This document shows positions 53,198-61,757 of a DNA stretch of 64,000 bases, one piece after another (the first letter of the stretch is position 1; every line of letters starts with the position of its first letter). Below the pieces are notes generated by a model. It saw only the letters and a list, made by a program, of their open reading frames with translations. It made no database searches and was not told the origin of the DNA. The stretch is from Ktedonobacteria bacterium brp13. Its GTDB lineage: Bacteria; Chloroflexota; Ktedonobacteria; Ktedonobacterales; Ktedonobacteraceae. The stretch lies in NCBI GenBank assembly GCA_015099395.1, contig AP024096.1, positions 5,394,001-5,458,000 on the forward strand, in the 5' to 3' direction. The translations under genes were made by a program, and so were the position numbers.

Positions 53198-54787
53198 TCA
53201 ATTACTGTACAGATACAGGTTTGTGAAGGCGGCATCGGTACCAGCCTGACTGGCACACATACCCAGTTCACCTCCGGTGAGTGTCGTGTCTTTAACGCTA
53301 CCAATCTTTACATTGTTGACACTCATGGTAAATGTACCGTTATGCTCTGTCACACTAAAGACATTTGGCGCGTGAGGACGGGTCAACTCTTTACCGTTCC
53401 CTTTACCGGTCCCTGGAGTGTTATTGGGGTCAGGAAACAACTGTTGCAATGGATTAGTATTACTACCATCATATTTGTCTAACTCATAGCTGATATTGGA
53501 TCCGTTGTTCACACGGAAGATATAGAATGACGGATGTCCTCCCTGGTTCGTGAGGTCCATGATCATACCATAAAAACTGAAGGAGCCATTATTCTGATCA
53601 TAGTTGACACTCTGCATGGTCAACGTATAGGTATAATTCTTCGGCAACTGCGGTGAACCCAGGAATGCATAGCCAAAATTCGGACCAGTAGGGTTGATAT
53701 GATAAGCGTTTCCTTTGAAAAAGTAGTTGCTGGCGTTAGACTGACCTGTGGGCCAGCTGTGACCATTATAGTTTAAAGGATCAAAGAGCATCAGCGAGGC
53801 TGCCTTAACCGCAGCGGCGGTAGCCTGAACGTTCGCAGCCGCTTGAGCAGTTGCAGTGGCGGCGCTATTCGCTTTGCTACCCGCTAATGTCGACGTCGTG
53901 GCCGGACTCGAACCACCACCTGAATGCAACAAGAGCACTGAGATGGAACCAACGACGATAAGCAAGATCAAAGCGGCAAACACAATCACCTTATTTTTAT
54001 TCTTTGGTCGCGGTGCAGCCATCGGTGGTGGTAGCGTACCAGAGCCAGGCTGCTGCACAACTGGCAGGATACCTGTCTTAAACTCGCCCGGTTTTCCTGG
54101 TACAGGCACACGCACGACCTTTACGGCCTGATTTAACGTCAGCATGCCAGTATCGCCACTATAATCACCAGGTATATTCTGCGCTGGCAGCATCCCCGTA
54201 CTCCCCAGCTGACGAGTAGGCGAACCTGTAGCACCGGCAGAGACTGTCGGCCCGGTTCCAGTACCAGTCGGAGGCCAGAGCTGTCCTGACCCGGCTGGAC
54301 GTCCGACCTGCGGACTGGACAGACCACCAGGTACGCCAAATTGTCCCGATGGCGTGGGACCAAACTGTCCGGTAGGACCCCCTATAGATGGTGAAAGTTG
54401 ATTATGTGGATTTGTTGTAGCGTTGGCATTGAACCTACCACCAGGCAAGAACTGCGCGGGACCAAAGGCACCGGGAGCGGTAGTTGCTGTAGTTGAGCCG
54501 GGCTGAAAGGGTCCTGTTGGCCCAAAGCCAGCCGCTCCAGGCTGCTGAAACGGTGCAGGCTGAAAAGCTTGCGTCGCATCTTCACTAAAAGCCGGATTGG
54601 GAGCTGGATTGAAGGGAGGGTTAGGAGCCAGGCTGTTCTGTGGGACACTTCTATAAGGGTTCGTTGTCGGGCCCTGCCCCATACGTAGCTGTGGGGGAAA
54701 TAACTGGCTGCTCTGATGATTTAGTGGTGGCCCCGTACGCTCTTGCTGATCATCATATAACGGGAATGGTGGTTTATTTGCTGACAT
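53198..54787 (-). CDS. Anchored surface protein with Pro-rich N-terminus
   Basis: 529 residues. The first ~245 are Pro/Gly/Gln-rich and disordered, then one membrane segment (KVIVFAALILLIVVGSISVLLL), a Ser/Thr/Ala-rich stalk, and a beta-rich C-terminal domain of ~220 residues (FGYAFLGSPQLPKNYTYTLTMQSVNYDQ; FTMSVNNVKIGSVKDTTLTGGELGMCASQ). That domain looks like the concanavalin-like jelly roll of DUF1080 or LamG type, suggesting sugar binding outside the cell. ATG 54787 follows AAGAAGGA. The substrate is unknown. Confidence 0.75.
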   Translation of the reverse strand: MSANKPPFPLYDDQQERTGPPLNHQSSQLFPPQLRMGQGPTTNPYRSVPQNSLAPNPPFNPAPNPAFSEDATQAFQPAPFQQPGAAGFGPTGPFQPGSTTATTAPGAFGPAQFLPGGRFNANATTNPHNQLSPSIGGPTGQFGPTPSGQFGVPGGLSSPQVGRPAGSGQLWPPTGTGTGPTVSAGATGSPTRQLGSTGMLPAQNIPGDYSGDTGMLTLNQAVKVVRVPVPGKPGEFKTGILPVVQQPGSGTLPPPMAAPRPKNKNKVIVFAALILLIVVGSISVLLLHSGGGSSPATTSTLAGSKANSAATATAQAAANVQATAAAVKAASLMLFDPLNYNGHSWPTGQSNASNYFFKGNAYHINPTGPNFGYAFLGSPQLPKNYTYTLTMQSVNYDQNNGSFSFYGMIMDLTNQGGHPSFYIFRVNNGSNISYELDKYDGSNTNPLQQLFPDPNNTPGTGKGNGKELTRPHAPNVFSVTEHNGTFTMSVNNVKIGSVKDTTLTGGELGMCASQAGTDAAFTNLYLYSN

Positions 54788-55193
54788 CAATAATCCTTCT
54801 TCTTATTTGTTCAATGCGTGCGCCAGGCGAGTCGTCATTGTCTGGCCACCGGAAACTTTTAAGAACCTTCCCAACGCAACCGTTTTGATCAGATGAGAAG
54901 AAAATGTGGTCACAAAATCTAGCTATTAAGTATAAACCGATACTCTTCTCGTCTTAACGCATCCTATTTGCGACATAATATACTTTATGTGAAATACAAT
55001 GGTATCCGCAATATTTATACAGTAATGACATGACTAAAGTAATGGAGGAACCCTGGAAAGGAGGAAAGCGTACAGTACTCTACTATTTACTTGGGCTTAT
55101 CTCTGAATTATCTTGCGCAGGTCCGACATAAGGGTGCTGCGAAGCAGGCGTGAGATCGACGGTAGTCACCCAGGAGAACGATATGGTCACCAC
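54788..55193. other. Intergenic region, nothing recognised
   Basis: About 400 bp with AT-rich parts (54940-55030) and an isolated GGAAAGGAGGAAAG near 55055 without a following frame. Probably holds the promoter of the 53198 gene. Confidence 0.35.
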
Positions 55194-55334
55194 TTAACCA
55201 GTACAGCCAGCAACAGGTGTCAGGTCCTCGTCCAGAGCGTATGTGGGGCACATAGAAAAGATCTTAGCGCCTGGAGCCAGATGCCCAGTGGCGGCTAGCG
55301 GCCTTGAAGGTACATCATTGACAATATCTGCCAT
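55194..55334 (-). CDS. Short ORF, 46 residues
   Basis: MADIVNDVPSRPLAATGHLA begins a 46-residue frame with two Cys in the second half (SMCPTYALDED; VAGCTG). The ribosome site is excellent (AAGGAGATTTATTCAATG). A short leader-like N-terminus and a Cys/Thr-containing end are features of modified peptide precursors, but no modifying enzyme is near. Might also be a free small protein. Confidence 0.5.
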   Translation of the reverse strand: MADIVNDVPSRPLAATGHLAPGAKIFSMCPTYALDEDLTPVAGCTG

Positions 55335-55512
55335 TGAATAAATCTCCTTACAGGGAGCATTATTCTCAGCGTATCACTCAATATGGTGACGGGCCATGTG
55401 GAACGGTTAGGATACTTACCGATGATTGCAGGCAACAAGTAAGCATCACTCATAGCCCGTCTGTATGAGACTATAGATGATGCACATCAACAAAGTCACA
55501 AACATTTGTAAA

Positions 55513-56157
55513 TTAACTATGAAATGTTCTCGCGAACTCAACGATCAAGGTCTGGACCTCTGGCAGGCGCTCTTGAAAGAAGTGATCCGCTCCCTGGATT
55601 GCGACAATCTGTTTAGGGGCCGGCACCTTCTCAAACCACTGCTGCGCAAGATCGTAAGGGGCAATCTCATCAGCTGTCCCATGCACAAAAAGCTTTGGCT
55701 TATGGCAATCCTGTAACGTATTACCGTCAAACATACGTGCAGGCACACCCAGACCAACCATCGCATGGACACGATCATCAGCAGCAGCTACACGCAAACC
55801 CACATAAGCCCCAAACGAGAAACCCACAACAATCGCCGGCACGCCTGGATAACGACGGCTCAGGAACTCCAGCGCAAAACGTACATCATCCAGTTCGCCA
55901 CGGCCCTCATCAAAAGCACCTGAGCTGCGACCAACACCCCGAAAATTGAAACGCAGAGCAGGGATATTGATACTTTGCAAAGCCTGGGCCGCCTTAAAAA
56001 CAACCTTGTTATGCATCGTTCCACCACCCAACGGATGAGGATGACAGATCACACTAACATAGCGAGGCCGCACCCCATCCTCCTCTGGTTTTAAGATACC
56101 TTCCAGATGACCGATCGGCAGCGGAATATCCACATGTAGAACCTGATTACTAACCAT
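55513..56157 (-). CDS. Alpha/beta hydrolase (COG2945-like)
   Basis: 214 residues. The nucleophile elbow is GFSFGAY, preceded by the VICHPHPLGGGTMHNKVV signature of COG2945-type hydrolases; Asp in HGTADEIAP and His in GADHFF complete the triad. Such enzymes are cytoplasmic esterases of unknown substrate. The gene is single, with the membrane protein gene upstream. Confidence 0.88.
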   Translation of the reverse strand: MVSNQVLHVDIPLPIGHLEGILKPEEDGVRPRYVSVICHPHPLGGGTMHNKVVFKAAQALQSINIPALRFNFRGVGRSSGAFDEGRGELDDVRFALEFLSRRYPGVPAIVVGFSFGAYVGLRVAAADDRVHAMVGLGVPARMFDGNTLQDCHKPKLFVHGTADEIAPYDLAQQWFEKVPAPKQIVAIQGADHFFQERLPEVQTLIVEFARTFHS

Positions 56158-56299
56158 ATATTTTCCTATTCCTTGTCTATTGCTTCTTGTTCTGAAAGCT
56201 TCTTTAAAACATGCACGTTACTACATTAAAATAATAATTCCAGGCTTTACCCGGCTCTCTACCTCCCTGTTCTTTTCTTTTCACCTTCATTGCCTATCC

Positions 56300-56749
56300 T
56301 TATTCCTCCTCAACTGCGCCCCCCTGCGTATCCTGATACCCCGAGTTCTCGCTGTTCTCATTCCTCTCACTCTCACGTGCACGACGCAATATCTGCTCGT
56401 TTATAGCCTCACGCGACGTCTGGAATGCAACAAGTATGCAGCGAACTGTCACCACGACACTGATCAGTAATAGCAGTACAATGATTGCTACTGAGATAGA
56501 GCGCGTACTCCGCGCCGTCGTTACAAAGAGCGGTATCACCGCAACAACCAGCGCCCCAAAGACAATATTGCTCAATCCGAACAAGATCAGAAACTGTTGA
56601 TGCCAGGCCTTACGCGGTCCAGTAGTTACAGCTGACCGCTGCTGGACCAGAGCCTGACTCCCCTTACGAATATTTAAAATGCCGACTGCGATCAGTAAAA
56701 GAGCCACAATCAAAGCAAAGATAGCACCAAGCAAAGCACCCGTACTCAT
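56300..56749 (-). CDS. Three-helix membrane protein
   Basis: 149 residues from ATG 56749, with GGAGGATTATAACG upstream. Three membrane segments: GALLGAIFALIVALLLIAVGIL, FLILFGLSNIVFGALVVAVIPLFV and ISVAIIVLLLLISVVVTVRCILV. The tail is polar and acidic (RRARESERNENSENSGYQDTQGG). No family known to me. It may be co-transcribed with the hydrolase. Confidence 0.65.
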   Translation of the reverse strand: MSTGALLGAIFALIVALLLIAVGILNIRKGSQALVQQRSAVTTGPRKAWHQQFLILFGLSNIVFGALVVAVIPLFVTTARSTRSISVAIIVLLLLISVVVTVRCILVAFQTSREAINEQILRRARESERNENSENSGYQDTQGGAVEEE

Positions 56750-57078
56750 CGTTATAATCCTCCAACGACATACAAATATGAGAGCGTCCACCAGAAGTCT
56801 GCCCGCGCCAGGGATCAATACCCCTGGCAGGCCAACACCCTCGTAGAACACCTCTATAGTATCATGCCTCAACCACTACAAACGCAGTCAACGGCAACAA
56901 GATCGCAAAAACTAGAGAGCACGCTTGTTTCGTTTTCTCGACCTCATTCTCAAACAAATAACTATACTATTACTTCTCGCCTGATACAATAGAAGTGAAT
57001 AGTATCAGACACAATAGTACATATTGGTACATAGATACAGGTCAAATAGACTGTGATGTATGCCATACAGGATATCAC
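56750..57078. other. Divergent intergenic region
   Basis: About 330 bp between the membrane protein gene and the kinase-like pair. The right part is AT-rich with short repeats (GTACATATTGGTACATAGATAC). No gene. Confidence 0.4.
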
Positions 57079-57108
57079 TTGACATACTGATATGGAACAT
57101 TGCATAAT
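57079..57108 (+). promoter_or_regulatory. Promoter of the thymidylate-kinase-like pair
   Basis: TTGACA (57079-57084) and CATAAT (57103-57108), 18-base spacer. It lies 44 bases before the ATG at 57152. Confidence 0.7.
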
Positions 57109-57151
57109 CAATTTTACAATTCCTTTGTTACACAACAAAAAAGGATCCAGC

Positions 57152-57967
57152 ATGGAGACATACGGTTTACATACATACCCCGGACGGCTCTTTGTCGTCG
57201 AAGGGGTCGATGGCTCTGGGAAGAGTACACAGATTGCGTTATTACGTCAGTGGTTGATCAGTGAAGGCTATACTGTTTTTTTTAGCGAGTGGAACTCGTC
57301 GCCGCTGGTCAAGAAGACAACTAGCCGAGCGAAGAAGAAACAATTGTTGACGCCCACAACCTTCAGCCTGATCCATGCAACCGACTTTGCTGACCGTACC
57401 GAACATGATATTATACCTCCACTCAAAGCCGGAGCGATCGTGCTCGCTGACCGCTATATCTATACAGCGTTCGCGCGCGATGTGGCTCGTAACGTCGATA
57501 GACAGTGGGTACGCGAACTCTATCAGTTCGCGGTCCAACCAACATGCGCCTTCTATTTCCGCGTCCCTCTGGAGGTCTCACTTACACGTATTCTGACAGG
57601 GCGCACCGAGCTTAAACATTATGAGGCGGGCATGGATCTCGGCCTGAGTAACGATCCTCGTGAGAGCTTCCGACTCTTTCAGCAACGTATCGTCAACGAA
57701 TATGAAGCGATGGCTGATGAATTCAAATTGACAGTGATGGATGCGACACTGCCAATCCCCGAACAACAACGCCAGATGCGTAAACTTGTCCTCCCTCACT
57801 TGCAAGGCGTACGCAAGCTGCGCCTCCCACTGCGCAAGCACGAGCTAGAGAATATCATACGTGGCGGAGATCAGTTACAGCCGCAACACATCGCTAGCAT
57901 AGCTGCCGACTATTCTGATGCCTATTCGGAGACCGATCCAGTCCTTCGTTATCCCTCATCCCACTAG
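57152..57967 (+). CDS. Thymidylate-kinase-like P-loop protein, first of a pair
   Basis: 271 residues from ATG 57152, after AAAAAAGGATCC. The P-loop is intact: FVVEGVDGSGKSTQ. The DRx motif is ADRYIYTAFARD, as in dTMP kinases. Unlike true Tmk, it lacks a clear Arg-rich lid and has a C-terminal extension of ~55 residues. The replaced acceptor-site residues (SEWNSSPLVKKTTS) suggest a different substrate. The end is directly followed by a paralogue, 31 bases on. Confidence 0.85.
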   Translation: METYGLHTYPGRLFVVEGVDGSGKSTQIALLRQWLISEGYTVFFSEWNSSPLVKKTTSRAKKKQLLTPTTFSLIHATDFADRTEHDIIPPLKAGAIVLADRYIYTAFARDVARNVDRQWVRELYQFAVQPTCAFYFRVPLEVSLTRILTGRTELKHYEAGMDLGLSNDPRESFRLFQQRIVNEYEAMADEFKLTVMDATLPIPEQQRQMRKLVLPHLQGVRKLRLPLRKHELENIIRGGDQLQPQHIASIAADYSDAYSETDPVLRYPSSH

Positions 57968-57998
57968 CATAGCAAAGAAAGCAAAGGGTACACAGGCT

Positions 57999-58694
57999 AT
58001 GACGACATTAGATTTTTATGATATCGATGCTATTGGCTTACGTCAAAAGGACGATTTCTTGCCCGGACGTCTGATCGTACTGGAGGGGACCGATGGTGTA
58101 GGGCGTACTACCCAGATCCAACTCTTACGCCCCTGGCTGGAGAGCAATGGCTATGCCGTGATAGATACAGAGATGACCAGCTCAACCCTGGCAGGCAGCG
58201 GACTCAAGAAGGCCAAGGAGGGCAATACGCTGGGTCCGATCACGCTCAATCTGTTCTATGCAACCGACTTTGTTGACCGCCTGGAGAGTCAGATCCTTCC
58301 TGCCCTGCGCGCAGGCTTTATCGTGCTCACCGATCGCTACATCTACTCGCTGATCGCACGAGCTCTCGTACGAGGAGCAGACGCCCGCTGGATACGCTCA
58401 ATCTATGGTCTGGCGATCAAGCCCGACGCCATCTTCTATCTGCGCGTCGGCCTCGCAGATCTCCTGCCACGCGTTATCCATGCCCATGGCTTCGACTTCT
58501 GGGAATCAGGAATGGATATGCGACTGGGTGACGACCTCTTCGAGAGCTTTGTTCGCTACCAGACCAGGATGATCGCCCAATATGACCACATGGTCAAAGA
58601 GTATCACTTCCAGGTCATCGAAGCCACACAAGAGGCCGAAGATATTACCACCCAGATCAAAGAACTGATCATCCCGCTACTGCCCCACAGTTGA
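57999..58694 (+). CDS. Thymidylate-kinase-like protein with altered P-loop
   Basis: 231 residues. It is similar throughout to its neighbour: LPGRLIVLEGTDGVGRTTQIQLLRPWLESNGY, TEMTSSTL, LTDRYIYSLIARA, and WESGMDMRLGDDLFESF. The P-loop reads GTDGVGRTT, so the Lys that holds the ATP phosphates is Arg. That suggests weak or lost catalysis, perhaps a regulatory partner of the first protein. ATG 57999 has AAAGGG upstream. Confidence 0.85.
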   Translation: MTTLDFYDIDAIGLRQKDDFLPGRLIVLEGTDGVGRTTQIQLLRPWLESNGYAVIDTEMTSSTLAGSGLKKAKEGNTLGPITLNLFYATDFVDRLESQILPALRAGFIVLTDRYIYSLIARALVRGADARWIRSIYGLAIKPDAIFYLRVGLADLLPRVIHAHGFDFWESGMDMRLGDDLFESFVRYQTRMIAQYDHMVKEYHFQVIEATQEAEDITTQIKELIIPLLPHS

Positions 58695-58950
58695 TGGGGT
58701 CAGAACGCAAGATTCTATTTCCTTTTATAACCTTCTCTCGCTATAGGCTGTACAATTCTTCTGAATGCCCCACATATCCCTTGATTAGCATCTAATGATA
58801 GTGATATACTGACAATAATAAAAATTTGCTCAATAAAATTTGTTTCATTCCCACAATTGCTCGTCGTCCAGCATTGGGTTGAGACGCTACAGCGATAGCG
58901 TCGCCCCTGGATCGCACGAGAATTGGTTCGGGTCAAAGGAGGTGAGGGAC

Positions 58951-59058
58951 ATGGACGCTGGCCCTAGTCATAGTAGGCATGCCACAAAGACAGTACTTGC
59001 GTGTCTACTTTTCCCAGGAATGTTCCTCTCCTCATCGGGTAGTGTGAACGGCCGCTAG
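58951..59058 (+). CDS. Short ORF in the mgtE leader, 35 residues
   Basis: MDAGPSHSRHATKTVLACLL and 15 more residues end at TAG 59058. A perfect AAAGGAGGTGA site lies 8 bases upstream. The hydrophobic stretch TVLACLLFPGMFL could cross a membrane. It may be a leader peptide for mgtE, nearly 400 bp downstream, or a small protein in its own right. Confidence 0.45.
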   Translation: MDAGPSHSRHATKTVLACLLFPGMFLSSSGSVNGR

Positions 59059-59448
59059 CAGGCCAGACCTCTCAATTCATCACCATCCTTACTCGATGAG
59101 TCGACATCTCCCCATTGATGCGAATGATGTCGAGTAAGGGCACTCCACCTTTGCCAGTAAGTCCTTTACTGTTATTGCAGGTTTCTTCTGCAATAGTATG
59201 CTCTAATGCCGTCAAGATGCAGGTTGCACTTGCATAGTGCCTGTGGTGCTTTTACGCACACTTCTGATTGCTTGCGGCTTAGCTCTGCGTACAGCTTTTC
59301 TTCAACGCAGAGACCAGGTAAATGCTATAAAGCCAGACCACCAACGAGTATGCTGACGACCATGTCAACACGCGCATGTACACGCAGCGAACATACACGT
59401 TCACCCACGTGTGTCTGCAACCAGTCTGATAATAAAGGTGGTGAGACT
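59059..59448 (+). promoter_or_regulatory. Structured region upstream of mgtE
   Basis: 390 bp without a convincing gene. Hairpins: CTTACTCGA with TCGAGTAAG (about 59087-59138), TGCAATA..TATTGCA-like pairing near 59175-59200, and CTCTGCGT with ACGCAGAG (about 59284-59312). Mg2+ transporters are often controlled by long leaders (M-box) or leader peptides. One stretch near 59319 (GGTAAATGCTATAAAGCC) recalls an M-box core, but the conserved 5' part was not found. Confidence 0.35.
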
Positions 59449-61428
59449 ATGATCTTTTTGAGCACACTGCTGAATCACGCAGTGTATGATGCCGAACACC
59501 GTCGCATCGGTTCTTTGCGCGATATCTGTGTAGAACTGAGCGAGACCTTTCCAATTGTTACAGCTCTAATTATTCATCCTTCAATCGGCACGAACGGACT
59601 GAACGGCAGTCAACAACTCATCGTTCCCTGGTACCAGGTTCAGAGTATCGAAGAGGAACAAGTCCTGCTCTCGGTCACTCAAAGCGCGATCAGCCGCTAT
59701 ACACCCGGCGATGATGAGATCCTACTGAAGCGCGATATCCTGGATACACAGATTGTGGATACCCAGGGCTTCCGCGTCGTCAAGGTCAATGATCTGAAAC
59801 TGGCACAGATCAAACATACGGCACGTCTGGTAGGCGTGGATATCGGTATGAGTGGCCTGTTCCGTCGTCTGGGCTGGCAGAAGGCGGTCGATATGGTTGG
59901 ACGCATCACGCCACTCCAGTTGACGGAGCGGACCATTACCTGGAACTATGTCGAGCCGATCCAGGTGGTTAGCCACAGTACCGGTCAATTGGTAGCCGTT
60001 GGAGCAAGTAGTAATACAGTAAGCTCTGTCGGTACCACCGGGATGATCCCGAAGGTGCAACTCAATGTTAGCCATAGTAAATTGACCGAGCTGCACCCTG
60101 CTGATATTGCCGACATTCTAGAACAATTGAATGTTGAAGATGCGGGCGCGATGCTGGAGCGCATGGATGACGAGATAGCCGCCGATACACTCAATGAGAT
60201 CGAGTTCCCACGGCAATCCGAGCTGCTGGGTGAGCTGAATCCAGAGCGCGCATCCGATCTACTGGAGCGCCTCTCACCAGACGATGCCGCCGATATCCTG
60301 GCGGAGATGCCGGTTGCCGAGGCCGAACGCCTGCTAAGCCTGATGCCACTCGACGAGTCACAGCCGATCCGCGATCTGTTGCGCTACCAGGCTCAGACCG
60401 CCGGTGGTATTATGACCAGCGAGGTCCTGGCACAACCAATGGATACAACCGTCGAACAGGTCCTGGTCTACCTGCGTCACCACTCTGAACATCTGGATAT
60501 GGTCTACTACCTGTATATCGTTGATGAGGAGCGCCGCTTGCTCGGTGTGGTCTCGCTGCGCCAGTTGATCACCAGCGAACCTGGTACACAGATGGGCGCT
60601 TTGATGGATAAAGATGTCATCAGTGTCCGCGTCGATACCGACCAGGAAGAGGTCGCACGGGTGATTGCAAAATATGACCTGCTGGGCGTACCGGTCGTCA
60701 ATGACGAAAATCATCTACTCGGGATCATCACGGTCGATGACGTGATCGATGTCATGCATGAAGAGCTGGCCGAGGATATCTCCGAGATTACCGGTACCGA
60801 TGTTGAGGCGAATGAAGAGCAAGAGGGCTCCTGGTGGAGCAGCACGCTGAGCCGCTCATCCTGGTTGCTCGTCAACGTCGCCGCTGGCTTTTTGATCGCA
60901 CTGATGCTGACCAACGTTTTCCATGACTTCTTCCGCACAAGAGTTGCACTGGCCTTCATAGGCGGCGCGCTCCCAACAGCCGTGGCGGGTCTCTCTTCGC
61001 AAGTCGCACTCAGTAGCTTGTTCTGTCTGATCCCTATGTTATTGATGACGTCAGGAACTGCCGGATCTCAGGCACTGGGCATAGTCGGTTGGGAACTGCG
61101 CAAAGAGCGTGGACGCAACCTCTACAAGGCAGTATGGCGTGAACTATTACACGGCACAATAGGCGGGATACTGACGACCATCATCGTCGGCCTCCTTACC
61201 TGGGCCTTTTTTGGCTCATTTACTCTGGGCCTCATCGTTGGCGTCGGCTTCGGCATCACCTTACTGATCGCAGCACTCTGTGGTATGGCTTTACCCAACC
61301 TCTTACAGCGCCTGCATCTGCGTGGTAGCCTGATCTCTTCGCCCATGCTTAGTCCGGTCATCGCTGTAATTAGCCTGGGTGTCTTTCTCAGTATCAGCGT
61401 CTCATTGCTCAACAATATTGTACACTAA
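59449..61428 (+). CDS. mgtE: Magnesium transporter MgtE with PRC-barrel N-terminus
   Basis: 659 residues from ATG 59449; GGTGGTGAG lies just upstream. Residues ~1-170 are a PRC-barrel-like region (VYDAEHRRIGSLRDICVE; DIGMSGLFRRLGWQK). The MgtE N domain follows (HPADIADILEQLNVEDA), then two CBS domains (MTSEVLAQPMDTTVEQVLVYL; VPVVNDENHLLGIITVDDVIDVMHEE) and five membrane segments with AGTAGSQALGI and PNLL. In MgtE the soluble part senses Mg2+ and closes the pore. The PRC fusion is seen in other environmental MgtE proteins. Confidence 0.95.
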   Translation: MIFLSTLLNHAVYDAEHRRIGSLRDICVELSETFPIVTALIIHPSIGTNGLNGSQQLIVPWYQVQSIEEEQVLLSVTQSAISRYTPGDDEILLKRDILDTQIVDTQGFRVVKVNDLKLAQIKHTARLVGVDIGMSGLFRRLGWQKAVDMVGRITPLQLTERTITWNYVEPIQVVSHSTGQLVAVGASSNTVSSVGTTGMIPKVQLNVSHSKLTELHPADIADILEQLNVEDAGAMLERMDDEIAADTLNEIEFPRQSELLGELNPERASDLLERLSPDDAADILAEMPVAEAERLLSLMPLDESQPIRDLLRYQAQTAGGIMTSEVLAQPMDTTVEQVLVYLRHHSEHLDMVYYLYIVDEERRLLGVVSLRQLITSEPGTQMGALMDKDVISVRVDTDQEEVARVIAKYDLLGVPVVNDENHLLGIITVDDVIDVMHEELAEDISEITGTDVEANEEQEGSWWSSTLSRSSWLLVNVAAGFLIALMLTNVFHDFFRTRVALAFIGGALPTAVAGLSSQVALSSLFCLIPMLLMTSGTAGSQALGIVGWELRKERGRNLYKAVWRELLHGTIGGILTTIIVGLLTWAFFGSFTLGLIVGVGFGITLLIAALCGMALPNLLQRLHLRGSLISSPMLSPVIAVISLGVFLSISVSLLNNIVH

Positions 61429-61476
61429 CGATTCTACGAGTTACAAAAAAAAAGTAAAAACTGGTCCACAAAGTGC

Positions 61477-61505
61477 TTGACGTAATCGGACTCGTGATGT
61501 ATAGT
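61477..61505 (+). promoter_or_regulatory. Promoter of tRNA-Asn
   Basis: TTGACG (61477-61482), 17-base spacer, TATAGT (61500-61505). The tRNA starts 31 bases later. Confidence 0.8.
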
Positions 61506-61535
61506 ATCAGTGTTCTTAACGAACAAGAGCAATCT

Positions 61536-61607
61536 TCCCCGATAGCTCAATGGTAGAGCAATCGGCTGTTAACCGATGTGTTATAGGTTCGAGTCCTGTT
61601 CGGGGAG
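61536..61607 (+). tRNA. tRNA-Asn (GTT)
   Basis: 72 bases. Acceptor TCCCCGA/TCGGGGA; anticodon stem ATCGG/CCGAT with loop CTGTTAA, so anticodon GTT; T loop TTCGAGT. No encoded CCA. Confidence 0.96.
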
Positions 61608-61613
61608 CTTCTT

Positions 61614-61648
61614 AAAAAAGGATCACCAATATGGTGGTCCTTTTTTTC
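61614..61648 (+). terminator. Terminator after tRNA-Asn
   Basis: AAAAAAGGATCACC pairs with GGTGGTCCTTTTTTT around AATAT. It directly follows the tRNA. Confidence 0.9.
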
Positions 61649-61757
61649 ATATGAAGGGCTTCGTGCCCTTGTGTCGCAGCCTTTTTTCATAGAGAAGGGA
61701 GGTCACTGCAGCATTGCATCCTCCCAAAGAATAGTTACCTTTCCAGGGAGAATTGTC

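Noticed and set aside
59300-59360. Confident M-box riboswitch
   Set aside because: Only a short 3' resemblance (GGTAAATGCT); the GGTGAGGCTCCT-type 5' core was not found.
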